Below are positions 1 through 6,978 of a stretch of 10,681 bases of DNA, in pieces. A program made the position numbers and the translations under genes. Location of the stretch: assembly GCA_964652825.1 (NCBI GenBank), contig CAZZCU010000048.1, forward strand, positions 1 to 10,681. Direction: 5' to 3'. A model generated the notes under the pieces. That model did no database searches and was not told the origin of the DNA. It was given only the letters and a program-made list of their open reading frames with translations. The first letter of the stretch is position 1; the number at the start of each line of letters is the position of its first letter. The DNA is from CAZZCU01 sp964652825. GTDB lineage: Bacteria; Bdellovibrionota_B; Oligoflexia; Oligoflexales; CAZZCU01.

Positions 1-290
1 CGGGATTTTACTTCGAGTCGTTGGCAGGTTTGAGCGACACCCTGGGCGTGATTGCCGGCGCTGGCGGTCACGACACCTTGTTTCAACTGATTTTTGTCGG
101 CTTTCAGCAAAGCATTGGAGGCGCCACGAATTTTAAACGAGCCGGAAAGATTCAGGTTTTCCAGTTTTAGAAACGTTTTAATGCCGATGCGCTGTTGCAG
201 GTAAAGTGAATTTAAAACCGGTGTCATGCTGACTAATCCGGCGATCCGCGTACGTGCTTCCTTGATGGCCTGTAGATTTACATCACTCAT
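1..290 (-). CDS. ilvA: Threonine dehydratase (threonine ammonia-lyase), N-terminal part
   Basis: Reading the minus strand from the ATG at 290 gives an open frame of 96 codons that runs off the left edge of the window. The translation begins MSDVNLQAIKEAR and contains the fold-type II PLP motif GSFKIRGA, whose Lys (residue 53) would form the Schiff base with PLP. The Ser/Asn phosphate-loop motif TASAGNHAQG follows. This pattern is characteristic of threonine/serine dehydratases, which deaminate threonine to 2-oxobutyrate and ammonia in the cytoplasm. An AGGA lies just upstream of the start, with a second purine-rich stretch (GAGGAAG) further up. Whether a C-terminal ACT regulatory domain exists (biosynthetic IlvA versus short catabolic TdcB type) cannot be seen, because the 3' part lies outside the window. 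Serine racemase or another fold-type II lyase is a less likely alternative. It is divergent from the winged-helix regulator at 453. Confidence 0.9.
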   Translation of the reverse strand, partial: MSDVNLQAIKEARTRIAGLVSMTPVLNSLYLQQRIGIKTFLKLENLNLSGSFKIRGASNALLKADKNQLKQGVVTASAGNHAQGVAQTCQRLEVKS

Positions 291-452
291 ATGGTCCTAA
301 ACTTCCTCATGGGCGTAGGCAAAAAACGCCTAATACCGCTATTGAAGGGTGCTCTTCTTCGTCGATAAAATAAAGGTAGTCCCACACTACTTATCCTTCT
401 TGGTTCTATCTTACGCGAGGCGGTTCGTCTTCGCACGTATTTGAGGTCGATT
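291..452. promoter_or_regulatory. Divergent intergenic region between threonine dehydratase and regulator
   Basis: This 162-base spacer separates two divergently read genes, so it must hold promoters for both. Two small inverted repeats are visible. TAGGC at 316-320 pairs with GCCTA at 328-332, with an A-rich loop on the plus strand. GTAGT at 376-380 pairs with ACTAC at 386-390. The first could also form an alternative stem, GGCGT 312-316 with ACGCC 326-330. It would lie in the 5' leader of the dehydratase mRNA. No convincing -35/-10 pair could be assigned on either strand. The regulator's ribosome binding site is GAGG at 443-446, six bases before the GTG at 453. Confidence 0.45.
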
Positions 453-1142
453 GTGAGTGTCATTTGGGTCATCGAGTCGCCGCGAGCGAACGATTGGCAG
501 ATCGCACCTGCATTGCTCGGCGATTACGCTGTGCGGGTCGTGGCGTCGTGCGCATCGTTTGCGAATTTGGCGATGCTGGCCAAAGCCAATCCACCGCATC
601 TGATTATCGCGAAGCAAAATCTGGCGGACTTTGATCGTAGTTTAGTGTTGGCTGCAACCAACAAGTATCTTGGCGGTACCCGTTTGCTGTTGGTCAACGC
701 CGATGATCAGGACGATGCGCTCGGCATCAAGTTGCTGTCCGCCAGCGGACAACATGCTGAGGTTTCGGTAAACATCGACTTTGATGGTTTTGCTTTCTCG
801 CGTTTTATCCGTGGCTTTTTGAATGGTGAGAGTTCAACGGCTCATACCAAGAACGTCATTACTTACAAAGATATTGCTTTTGATACGACGCGCTTTATTT
901 GTAATTTTATTACGACCGGCGAGTCTGATGTCTTGCCGCTCAAAGAAGCGAGGATTTTGACGGCGCTGCTGGCCAAGCCGGGGGCGTGTGTGTCTCGTCA
1001 CGAAATCCAATCGTTAGCATGGCCAGGTGTCCGCGTTGGTGCGAGAACAATCGATAGTCATGTCTCAAGACTCAGGCGGCGGCTGGTCGATTCCGAGGTC
1101 GCAATCGAAAGCCGTTACGGTAGTGGTTATGTTTTGAAGTAA
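453..1142 (+). CDS. OmpR/PhoB-type winged-helix regulator with degenerate receiver domain
   Basis: This is a protein of 229 residues with the size and two-domain layout of an OmpR-family response regulator. The C-terminal ~95 residues are a recognisable winged-helix (Trans_reg_C) domain: an LLAKPGACVSRHEI stretch, the recognition helix IDSHVSRLRRRL and the terminal wing YGSGYVLK. The N-terminal ~115 residues follow the receiver pattern of alternating strands and helices but lack the phosphorylation chemistry. The acidic pair after strand 1 is Glu8-Ser9, the phospho-acceptor position in PPHLIIAK is Lys54, and no Lys-Pro is seen after the last strand. It is therefore probably an orphan regulator not controlled by Asp phosphorylation (inference). 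The frame is open from a TTG at 441, but I chose GTG at 453 because GAGG at 443-446 sits at ideal spacing. No histidine kinase is adjacent. It ends three bases before the convergent gene at 1146. Confidence 0.82.
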   Translation: MSVIWVIESPRANDWQIAPALLGDYAVRVVASCASFANLAMLAKANPPHLIIAKQNLADFDRSLVLAATNKYLGGTRLLLVNADDQDDALGIKLLSASGQHAEVSVNIDFDGFAFSRFIRGFLNGESSTAHTKNVITYKDIAFDTTRFICNFITTGESDVLPLKEARILTALLAKPGACVSRHEIQSLAWPGVRVGARTIDSHVSRLRRRLVDSEVAIESRYGSGYVLK

Positions 1143-1145
1143 TGA

Positions 1146-1403
1146 CTAGGAACGAAAACACTTCAATAAGCCAGAGCGATACAAACTGATACCCACCACT
1201 AAAGCGAATAACAGCGCACCCAGCCCCGCGTGACCACGCAACTTACCAAAGTAAACCAGGAATAAACTAACGGAAGCAACCAAGACGCCGCCAAGAACAA
1301 GCAATGCCTGTGGCAAACCCTGTTGGCCTATCATGGGGCAGGTATTGGCGCGGCGGAACTGATCTAGTGCCGAAATGTCGGCTTCACGAGAGCGGAAATT
1401 CAT
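1146..1403 (-). CDS. Small two-helix membrane protein, function unknown
   Basis: The predicted protein has 85 residues, starting at the ATG at 1403. This start is preferred over the longer frame from 1502 because AAGGGA lies four bases upstream of it, while the extra N-terminal residues are Arg-rich and look like non-coding translation. About 30 polar residues are followed by two hydrophobic segments, roughly 32-52 (ALLVLGGVLVASVSLFLV) and 59-76 (GLGALLFALVVGISLY), joined by a short loop with Lys and Arg, and ending in a basic tail with one Cys. This predicts an inner-membrane hairpin. The layout is vaguely like YgaP/DUF2892 two-helix domains, but I do not recognise the family with confidence. 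It lies 115 bases downstream of the NifU-domain gene on the same strand and may be co-transcribed. It is convergent with the regulator, with a 3-base gap. Confidence 0.6.
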   Translation of the reverse strand: MNFRSREADISALDQFRRANTCPMIGQQGLPQALLVLGGVLVASVSLFLVYFGKLRGHAGLGALLFALVVGISLYRSGLLKCFRS

Positions 1404-1518
1404 ACGATCCCTTGCAAAAACGTATTTAGAAATTCCTAATACGCGGCGCATCCTAGCAGATTCGTGGGGGCGGTCTAGAGGCTGTCTGGAAAGAGCATGC
1501 AAATCGAGATCTTATGGG

Positions 1519-1821
1519 TCATTTTGGCTCGATTTTGGGCACAGCAGCGGCAATATTTAGCGGGGATTCTTGGTTTTCTTCCATAATATCAACGACTTCA
1601 CAGTCATCTAGGTCAGGGAACGCATCCAAAACGTAATCGGCAATACCCTCTTTAGTCATCGCATCGAGGCTACAGGTCGTGCAGGCGCCGCTTAGACCAA
1701 GCTTTAGTATGTTGTCCTCAAAAGACAAGATCTCCACCTGACCACCGTGGGCAACGACGCCGGGGGCGATTTTCTCCGTAATGAATTTAGACAGCGCTTG
1801 AAGCAGATCAACGTTCATCAT
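1519..1821 (-). CDS. NifU-domain iron-sulfur cluster scaffold protein (Nfu-like)
   Basis: This is a 100-residue protein consisting essentially of one NifU C-terminal (Nfu) domain. The N-terminal helix leads to VVAHGGQVEIL, with the typical Gly-Gly (26-27). It is followed by the Fe-S binding motif SGACTTCS, in which Cys47 and Cys50 form the CxxC that, two monomers together, holds a 4Fe-4S cluster. The segment DAMTKEGIADYVLDAFPDL is also typical of the family. The role known for the family is delivery of clusters to apo-proteins in the cytoplasm. The start ATG overlaps the TGA of the upstream A-type gene by four bases (ATGA), with AAGGA eight bases upstream, so translation is probably coupled. 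Together the two products look like the two halves of NfuA. The last ~18 residues beyond the domain are not conserved-looking. Confidence 0.88.
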   Translation of the reverse strand: MMNVDLLQALSKFITEKIAPGVVAHGGQVEILSFEDNILKLGLSGACTTCSLDAMTKEGIADYVLDAFPDLDDCEVVDIMEENQESPLNIAAAVPKIEPK

Positions 1822-2219
1822 GTTGGGGGTCCTTCGAGTAGACGCTCCTGCCAGTTAGCTCGTTTATAGAATTTGCCGCGGAACTTTTTATGCCGGGGGT
1901 TTTCCACTAGAAAACCGCGGCCACGTTCGTCATCGACCCATTCTATCGTTGAACCACGCACAAACGGTAACGTCTTCGGATCAACGATGATCTTAAGGCC
2001 TGAGCTGGTGGTAAAAATCGCATCGTCAGATTCTGCGGTGCTAAAGGTTACGCCATAGTCGAAGCCATCGCAGCCTTTGCCGGACAAATACAAGCGTAAG
2101 TCCAGGTCGCGATATTCCGGAACGTCTTCTTGATATTTTATGGCTGCCTGGAGAGCGGCCGGGGTCAGCATAATCTCTGCCGGAGCGGATGAGGATGCGG
2201 AATCTTCAAATTTTGTCAT
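1818..2219 (-). CDS. A-type carrier-like (HesB/IscA) protein lacking the C-terminal Cys pair
   Basis: This is a 133-residue protein with the HesB/IscA fold signature: MLTPAALQAAIKY near residue 17, the strand LRLYLSGKGCDGFDYGVTF containing Cys50, and IIVDPKTLPFVRGSTIEWVDD, equal to the usual 'hold D-x-x-S/T ... G-x-x-I-D-y' stretch. Canonical A-type carriers end in a Cys-Gly-Cys motif after the conserved Asn-Pro. Here that segment reads ENPRHKKFRGKF and has no Cys, so Cys50 is the only cysteine in the protein. It is unlikely to carry a cluster in the classical three-Cys mode. It may instead act as a targeting or docking module, as the degenerate A-type domain of NfuA does (family knowledge plus inference). 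No good Shine-Dalgarno precedes ATG 2219; Met17 is an alternative start, though Met1 adds only a low-complexity Ser/Ala tail. It is first in a tight pair with the NifU-domain gene. Confidence 0.83.
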   Translation of the reverse strand: MTKFEDSASSSAPAEIMLTPAALQAAIKYQEDVPEYRDLDLRLYLSGKGCDGFDYGVTFSTAESDDAIFTTSSGLKIIVDPKTLPFVRGSTIEWVDDERGRGFLVENPRHKKFRGKFYKRANWQERLLEGPPT

Positions 2220-2310
2220 ATAGAAGCAGCCATATTCATTATTTTAGGTTGAGTTGTTTGCTGGCCAGACCAGCGCTACCCCTTATATGATAGGGTCGAG
2301 GTGAAAACAA
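2220..2310. promoter_or_regulatory. Divergent intergenic region, Fe-S pair versus cytochrome
   Basis: These 91 bases lie between the divergent starts at 2219 (minus) and 2311 (plus), so promoters in both directions are expected. On the plus strand an AT-rich TATATGAT (2284-2291) resembles a -10 element, but no matching -35 is found at 16-18 bases. It also sits so close to the ribosome site GAGGTGA (2298-2304) that it cannot easily serve this start. The cytochrome's ribosome binding site is the clearest element. No Fe-S regulator (IscR) or FNR site was identified by eye. Confidence 0.3.
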
Positions 2311-3710
2311 TTGCTTATGCCAAACATTCATAGCTGTGCCTTGGCTCTGATCGGGAGCCTGGTCATTTTAAGCGGCAGTGTGCCATCATTGGCCGGTGCG
2401 GCCGCGTCGGAGCCGTCGTGGTTGGCGTTTGGGGATATGCGTGGTTATATCGAGCCGTGCGGTTGCGATCCGGCGACCGATTTGGGGGGAGTCGCTAGAT
2501 TACAGGCTTTTTTGCGGCGTGAGCGTGGCCTCCATGCCGATACCCTGGTGTTCAGTCTTGGCAATAATCTGAGCCGGTCAGATAGTCCTAACGATCAACT
2601 AAAGTCCAAGTACCTGAATCTGGCTCTAACGGAATTGAAGCCAACCGCGGCTCTTCTCGGGGCGAGTGAAGCCAAGCGACTGTTGGCCATAAAAAATTCT
2701 TCGGAGGCACCGGCCGGGGATTTAACCTATCTCGTCAGCAATGCCAGCGCGAAAAGCAAACTAAGTGCGTTTAGTCAGTCGGTGATTAAAAGCTCTAGTG
2801 CTGGTAGGGGCACTTACATTTTTGGTTATGTTGATCCTGCGGTTGTTTCGGGCCATTTGCGGCGGGTTGATACCAATCTGATTCAAGACTGGCGTCGGCT
2901 GTTACCTAAGACCAAGTCGGCACCGTATATGATTTTGTTGTTTTCGGGCAGCGATAGCGACTTGCGCCTGCTGCAGCAGAGTAAAATGTTTGATTTGATT
3001 ATTAGCAGTAATCGAACACCGCAGAACGCTGTTATTGATAACCGCGAAAATTTGCAGCCGGAGACATTGTTGCGCGTTGTGGGTGGTCGCGCTGTGCTGA
3101 TGGTACCGTTAGGTGGCCAGGGCGTTTTGCGTGGCGGGCGGCTGGCAAAGACCAAAGCGCCGTCGTTGCAAGAGATCATGCATGGCGAGCCTGCGGCGGA
3201 CGGTCTGTCGATGCTTGGCGTACCGGTTTCTTGGTTGGATCGTTCCCTGGAGGCGGCCGCTTACCCCAATAAAATGCTGCAGCAGTATAACGCGGACGTA
3301 ACGCGCGAATTTGCGCGTCAGGAACAAGCCAAATTAAACCAGGCGACAGGGTCGGCTTTTGTTGGTGCGGAAGCATGTGCGGGTTGTCACCTCGAAGCTC
3401 ATAAAATTTGGCGGTCGACCAAACATGCCGCGGCTTTTGCCACGCTTGAGGCGAAACAAAAGGCCGCGGATGCTGATTGTGTGAGTTGTCATGTGGTTGG
3501 CTTTGCCGAAGCCGGTGGCTTCATTTCGCTTCGCCATACACCGCATCTTAAAGATGTGCAGTGCGAATCATGTCATGGGCCGCGCAAGGATCACATTGCT
3601 GATCCGGTTAAAAATAAAGGTAGCAAGCAGCAGGCAAAAGATGTGTGCGTGAGTTGTCATCAGGGCATGCATTCACCCGAGTTTGATTACGCGACCTATT
3701 GGGAGCGCAT
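2311..3710 (+). CDS. Exported fusion: degenerate metallophosphatase-like domain plus four-heme c554-type cytochrome (3' end in gap)
   Basis: There are 466 complete codons before the assembly gap, preceded by GAGGTGA six bases from a TTG at 2311 (or twelve from ATG 2317, an equally possible start). Residues 1-30 are a signal peptide ending near SLAGAAA. Residues ~36-310 resemble the 5'-nucleotidase/metallophosphatase fold: FGDMRGYIEPCGC, then LGGVARLQAFLRRER and DTLVFSLGNN. The metal ligands look eroded, since the usual Asp-x-His is Asp-x-Arg and the usual Gly-Asp is Gly-Asn. From ~350, four CxxCH heme motifs appear with first Cys at 356, 390, 418 and 446, together with IWRSTKHAAAF and CESCHGP, matching cytochrome c554-like domains. 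The tail SPEFDYATYWER is typical of the extreme C-terminus of such proteins, so only a few residues are likely missing. It is probably a periplasmic electron carrier. Partner and substrate are unknown. Confidence 0.85.
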
Positions 3711-3810
3711 NNNNNNNNNNNNNNNNNNNNNNNNNNNNNNNNNNNNNNNNNNNNNNNNNNNNNNNNNNNNNNNNNNNNNNNNNNNNNNNNNNNNNNNNNN
3801 NNNNNNNNNN
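3711..3810. other. Assembly gap (100 N)
   Basis: Exactly 100 unknown bases, the conventional placeholder for a scaffold gap of unknown size. Plus-strand coding for the cytochrome enters from the left and minus-strand coding for MeaB enters from the right. Both proteins appear to be within a few to a few tens of residues of their normal C-termini, so the true join probably contains both stop codons and perhaps a shared terminator. Any open frame that crosses the N run is artificial. Confidence 0.97.
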
Positions 3811-4773
3811 ACTCAAAATCTTCTCGATCACCAGATCAGCGGCGACACTCGCTGGTACGACGCCGGCCTCCACATCGGTTTTCGCGGCTGCGAGTATTTT
3901 TTGATGTTTTGGCGTGGCCAGAAATTTTAGACGCAGTTGCTCCGTGACTTCATCATCAAACCAACGTGCGGCTTGTCGCTGACGTCTCGTCACAAAATCG
4001 CCGCCCTGTTGGTGTTTTTGGAAATTCTGGATGGTTTGCCAGACCGCATCAATGCCATCATTGTTTGTGCTGCTGCAGGCGAGAACTGGTGGTTGCCAGG
4101 CTTGTTGACCGCGTACCAGACGCAGTGCATGTTCGTGCTCCAAGCGTGTTCGTTCGGCGGCGGTTTTATTTTCGCCATCGGCTTTATTGATGACCACTAT
4201 ATCCGCTAATTCTAGAATGCCCTTTTTGATGCCTTGTAGTTCATCTCCGGCATTCGGCAATTGAAGAATTAAAAACACGTCGACCATAGACGCCACCGTG
4301 ACTTCGGATTGGCCGACACCGATCGTTTCTACCAGAATAATCGAATAACCGGCGGCTTCGCAGAGCAAGATCGCCTCGCGGGTGTGGCGTGCCACTCCGC
4401 CTAAAAAACCACTGCTCGGTGATGGTCGAATAAAGGCGTTTGGGTGACTGGCAAGTTGCTGCATGCGCGTTTTGTCACCGAGAATGCTACCGCCGGAGAT
4501 CGGTGAACTTGGATCCACCGCCAGGACCGCGACTTTGTTGTTCGCTTCGCAAAGACGATGACCGAAAGTCTCAATGAAAGTACTTTTACCGACGCCGGGT
4601 GGTCCGCTGATGCCGATACGCAGTGATTTGCCGCTGTGTGGCATCAGTTCCGTCAGAAGTTGACGTGTGTCATTGATGGCATCCGGCAGTGTGCTTTCCG
4701 CCAGGGTAATGGCTTTGGCGAGTCCGCGACGATCGCCATTTTTGACTAGTTTGCCAAGTTCCGACATCCGCAT
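3811..4773 (-). CDS. meaB: MeaB/ArgK-type GTPase, methylmalonyl-CoA mutase chaperone (3' end in gap)
   Basis: 321 residues are visible before the gap, close to the family's usual ~320-340, so nearly the whole protein is present. G-protein motifs are clear. The P-loop GPPGVGKS is at 57-64, and VDPSSPISGGSILGDKTRM (~87-104) is the family's switch segment. ETIGVGQSE at 149-157 is the G3-like segment, and NKAD at 196-199 gives guanine specificity. MeaB proteins bind methylmalonyl-CoA mutase, gate loading of adenosylcobalamin by GTP hydrolysis and help eject damaged cofactor. The start ATG 4773 lies nine bases after the mutase stop codon, with a weak GAGAAG upstream; ATG 4767 is an alternative. 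The tight spacing and the order mutase then chaperone indicate one operon and support MeaB over the older label 'LAO/AO transport ATPase ArgK'. Confidence 0.94.
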
Positions 4774-4782
4774 CTTCGCTTC

Positions 4783-6930
4783 TCAGTTCTTTTTCTTTTG
4801 CATCAGTTGATGAATAATTTTGCTGGCTGATTCTGGAATAGGTGTGCCCGGCCCAAAAACCGCCGCGACTCCGGCTTTGGTCAAAGCCGCGTAATCCTGT
4901 TGCGGAATGATGCCGCCGACAACCACCAGAATATCATCGGCACCCAATTTCTTTAGATGTTTAATCAATTCAGGGACTAGAGCTTTGTGTGCGCCGGCTT
5001 GCGACGAAATACCAATGACATGTACGTCATTTTCGATTGCCTGTTTGGCGACTTCATCAGGTGTTTGAAACAAAGGACCGATGTCGACGTCAAAACCTAA
5101 ATCAGCAAATGCGGTCGCGATAACTTTGGCGCCGCGATCATGACCATCCTGGCCCATTTTAGCGACGAGGATGCGTGGGCGGCGACCATGCTTATCGACG
5201 AATTTTTCTATGTCGCGAATGGTTTGATCGTACATCGCGTTTCTCCGAAAGCTTTGTGAGTATACACTGGAAACCGTTTGTGTGCTTGCCTGATAGCGTC
5301 CAAAAATTTCTTCCAATGCGAGCGAGACCTCGCCGACGGTGGCGCGTTCGCGCATAGCCGTTACTGTTAAGGCAAGCAGGTTTCCGGTTTTGTTTTTGGC
5401 GGCTGCGGTTAAAGCCTGCAGGGCGGCTTTAACTTTGCGATCGTCGCGGGATTTTTTGATTTTTGTCAGTGCTGCGATCTGGGCGTCGCGCACCTGCGCG
5501 TTGTCGATGTCGCGCACGTCAATACGTGCAGCATCGGTTACGAGATATTTGTTTACGCCGACCACAACCGTCTCGCCGCTATCGATGCGTGCTTGTTTGC
5601 GTGCCGCGGCTTCTTCAATGCGCAGCTTGGGCATGCCGGTGGCGATGGCTTTGCTCATCCCGCCGAGGGCTTCGACTTCGGCGATAATGTTTTCGGCTTT
5701 TTGTGATAACTGTTCGGTTAGCGCTTCCATGAAGTAGCTGCCGCCAAACGGATCAACGGTATGGCAGATGTCGGTTTCTTCTTGAATGATGAGTTGGGTA
5801 TTGCGGGCGGCGCGCGCGGCGATTTCGGTTGGTAAACTCACGGCTTCGTCGAAGGCGTTGGTGTGAAGCGATTGGGTGCCGCCAAAAACCGCCGCCATTG
5901 CTTCGATCGTAGTGCGAATGATGTTGTTATATGGGTCTTGCTCGGTCAGCGTGTAGCCGGAGGTCTGACAGTGCGTACGCAGCATGGCGCTGCGGGGATC
6001 TTTCGGCTGAAACTGCTGCATGAGTTTGCACCATAGTGCTCGCGCTGCTCGTAGTTTGGCGATCTCCATGTAGAAGTTCATGCCGATGCCGAAGAAAAAG
6101 CTTAAGCGTGGGGCAAAAGCATCAATGCTCAAGCCGCGTGATAACGCGCTGCGTACGTATTCAAGTCCATCGGCAAGCGTGAATGCCAGCTCCAAAGCCG
6201 AATCGGCACCGGCTTCCTGAATATGATAACCACTGATGCTGATACTGTTGAATTTCGGCATGTGCTCGCTGGTATATTGAATAATATCGGCAACGATGCG
6301 CATGGATGGTTCAGGTGGATAAATATAGGTGTTACGCACCATGTATTCTTTGAGGATGTCATTTTGGATGGTGCCTTCCAGAGCCGCCTGATTGATACCT
6401 TGCTCCTCAGCGGCGACGATGTAAGCAGCCAGTACCGGTAAGACGGCGCCGTTCATGGTCATCGAGACGCTGATATCCCCTAGCGGAATATCCGCGAAAA
6501 GAATTTTCATGTCCTCAACGGTATCGATGGCCACCCCGGCTTTACCGACATCGCCAAATACACGTGGATGATCGGAGTCGTAGCCTCGATGCGTGGCGAG
6601 ATCGAAAGCCACGCTCAAACCCTTTTGCCCGGCTTTCAGGGCCTGACGGTAGAAAGCATTGGATTCGGCGGCGGTTGAAAAGCCGGCATACTGCCGAATG
6701 GTCCACGGGCGCACCGTGTACATGCTCGCACGCGGGCCTCGCAAATAAGGCAGCTGTCCGGGCAAGGATTCTTTAAACTTTATTTCTTTCAGATCGGCAG
6801 ACGTATAAAGTGGTTTTACGGTAATGCCTTCTGGTGTTTGACGATTCAGTTGGTCGATGGATTGTTGTTTGAGGTCTTTTTCGACTTGCTGACGCCAGGT
6901 ATCCAGGTCGGTTTTATTAGTGGGCTCCAT
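4783..6930 (-). CDS. scpA: Methylmalonyl-CoA mutase, single-chain type
   Basis: This is a complete 715-residue adenosylcobalamin enzyme that interconverts (R)-methylmalonyl-CoA and succinyl-CoA. The N-terminal TIM-barrel substrate domain shows YTVRPWTIRQYAGFS (71-85, with Tyr81 as the likely substrate-wedging tyrosine), FDLATHRGYDSDHPRV (109-124), SISGYHIQEAGA (231-242, with the catalytic His236), and TVDPFGGSYFMEALT (391-405). After a linker, the C-terminal B12 domain has KMGQDGHDRG (591-600), with His597 as the lower cobalt ligand, then GLSSQAG-like VIGISSQAGAH and VVVGGIIPQQD. Length and domain order equal the homodimeric E. coli Sbm/ScpA type, and no small mutA subunit gene is adjacent. 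AGGGGA lies 11 bases upstream of ATG 6930, and a perfect TATAAT reads in this direction at 6968-6963. meaB follows nine bases after the stop. It serves propionyl-CoA breakdown or, in reverse, propionyl-CoA formation. Confidence 0.97.
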   Translation of the reverse strand: MEPTNKTDLDTWRQQVEKDLKQQSIDQLNRQTPEGITVKPLYTSADLKEIKFKESLPGQLPYLRGPRASMYTVRPWTIRQYAGFSTAAESNAFYRQALKAGQKGLSVAFDLATHRGYDSDHPRVFGDVGKAGVAIDTVEDMKILFADIPLGDISVSMTMNGAVLPVLAAYIVAAEEQGINQAALEGTIQNDILKEYMVRNTYIYPPEPSMRIVADIIQYTSEHMPKFNSISISGYHIQEAGADSALELAFTLADGLEYVRSALSRGLSIDAFAPRLSFFFGIGMNFYMEIAKLRAARALWCKLMQQFQPKDPRSAMLRTHCQTSGYTLTEQDPYNNIIRTTIEAMAAVFGGTQSLHTNAFDEAVSLPTEIAARAARNTQLIIQEETDICHTVDPFGGSYFMEALTEQLSQKAENIIAEVEALGGMSKAIATGMPKLRIEEAAARKQARIDSGETVVVGVNKYLVTDAARIDVRDIDNAQVRDAQIAALTKIKKSRDDRKVKAALQALTAAAKNKTGNLLALTVTAMRERATVGEVSLALEEIFGRYQASTQTVSSVYSQSFRRNAMYDQTIRDIEKFVDKHGRRPRILVAKMGQDGHDRGAKVIATAFADLGFDVDIGPLFQTPDEVAKQAIENDVHVIGISSQAGAHKALVPELIKHLKKLGADDILVVVGGIIPQQDYAALTKAGVAAVFGPGTPIPESASKIIHQLMQKKKN

Positions 6931-6978
6931 ATGAGCATCGTTCCCCTATGATGGATCATTACATTATAAGTACATATC
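6931..6978. promoter_or_regulatory. 48-bp divergent promoter region, mutase versus cytochrome
   Basis: These bases separate two divergent start codons. On the minus strand there is a perfect -10 hexamer TATAAT at 6968-6963, about 33 bases before the mutase start, with the ribosome site AGGGGA at 6947-6942. No good -35 lies 16-18 bases upstream; that position falls within the first codons of the cytochrome gene. On the plus strand the overlapping TATAAG (6965-6970) lies only nine bases before ATG 6979, and no Shine-Dalgarno is present. The two genes may therefore share one -10 region, and the plus-strand message could be nearly leaderless (inference). Confidence 0.5.

Noticed and set aside
287..472. 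A minus-strand frame of 61 codons overlapping the divergent promoter region
   Set aside because: It is Arg-rich with no motif, and overlaps the start of threonine dehydratase and of the regulator in other frames. The intergenic reading is better supported.
1404..1502. A longer N-terminus for the small membrane protein, starting at 1502
   Set aside because: The added 33 residues are Arg/His-rich without hydrophobic or conserved features, while a good AAGGGA ribosome site sits just before the ATG at 1403.
3673..3710. Extension of MeaB to the left of the gap
   Set aside because: Those bases encode the conserved cytochrome tail on the opposite strand. The minus-strand reading there bears no MeaB similarity.
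2311..3930. A continuous plus-strand reading frame through the gap to 3930
   Set aside because: The part after the N run is antisense to MeaB and has no cytochrome-like sequence. The frame across the gap is arbitrary, so the gene is ended at 3710.
5339..5737. A 132-codon plus-strand open frame
   Set aside because: It lies wholly antisense within the methylmalonyl-CoA mutase linker, is Ala/Ser/Arg-rich, and its openness is explained by mutase codon use.
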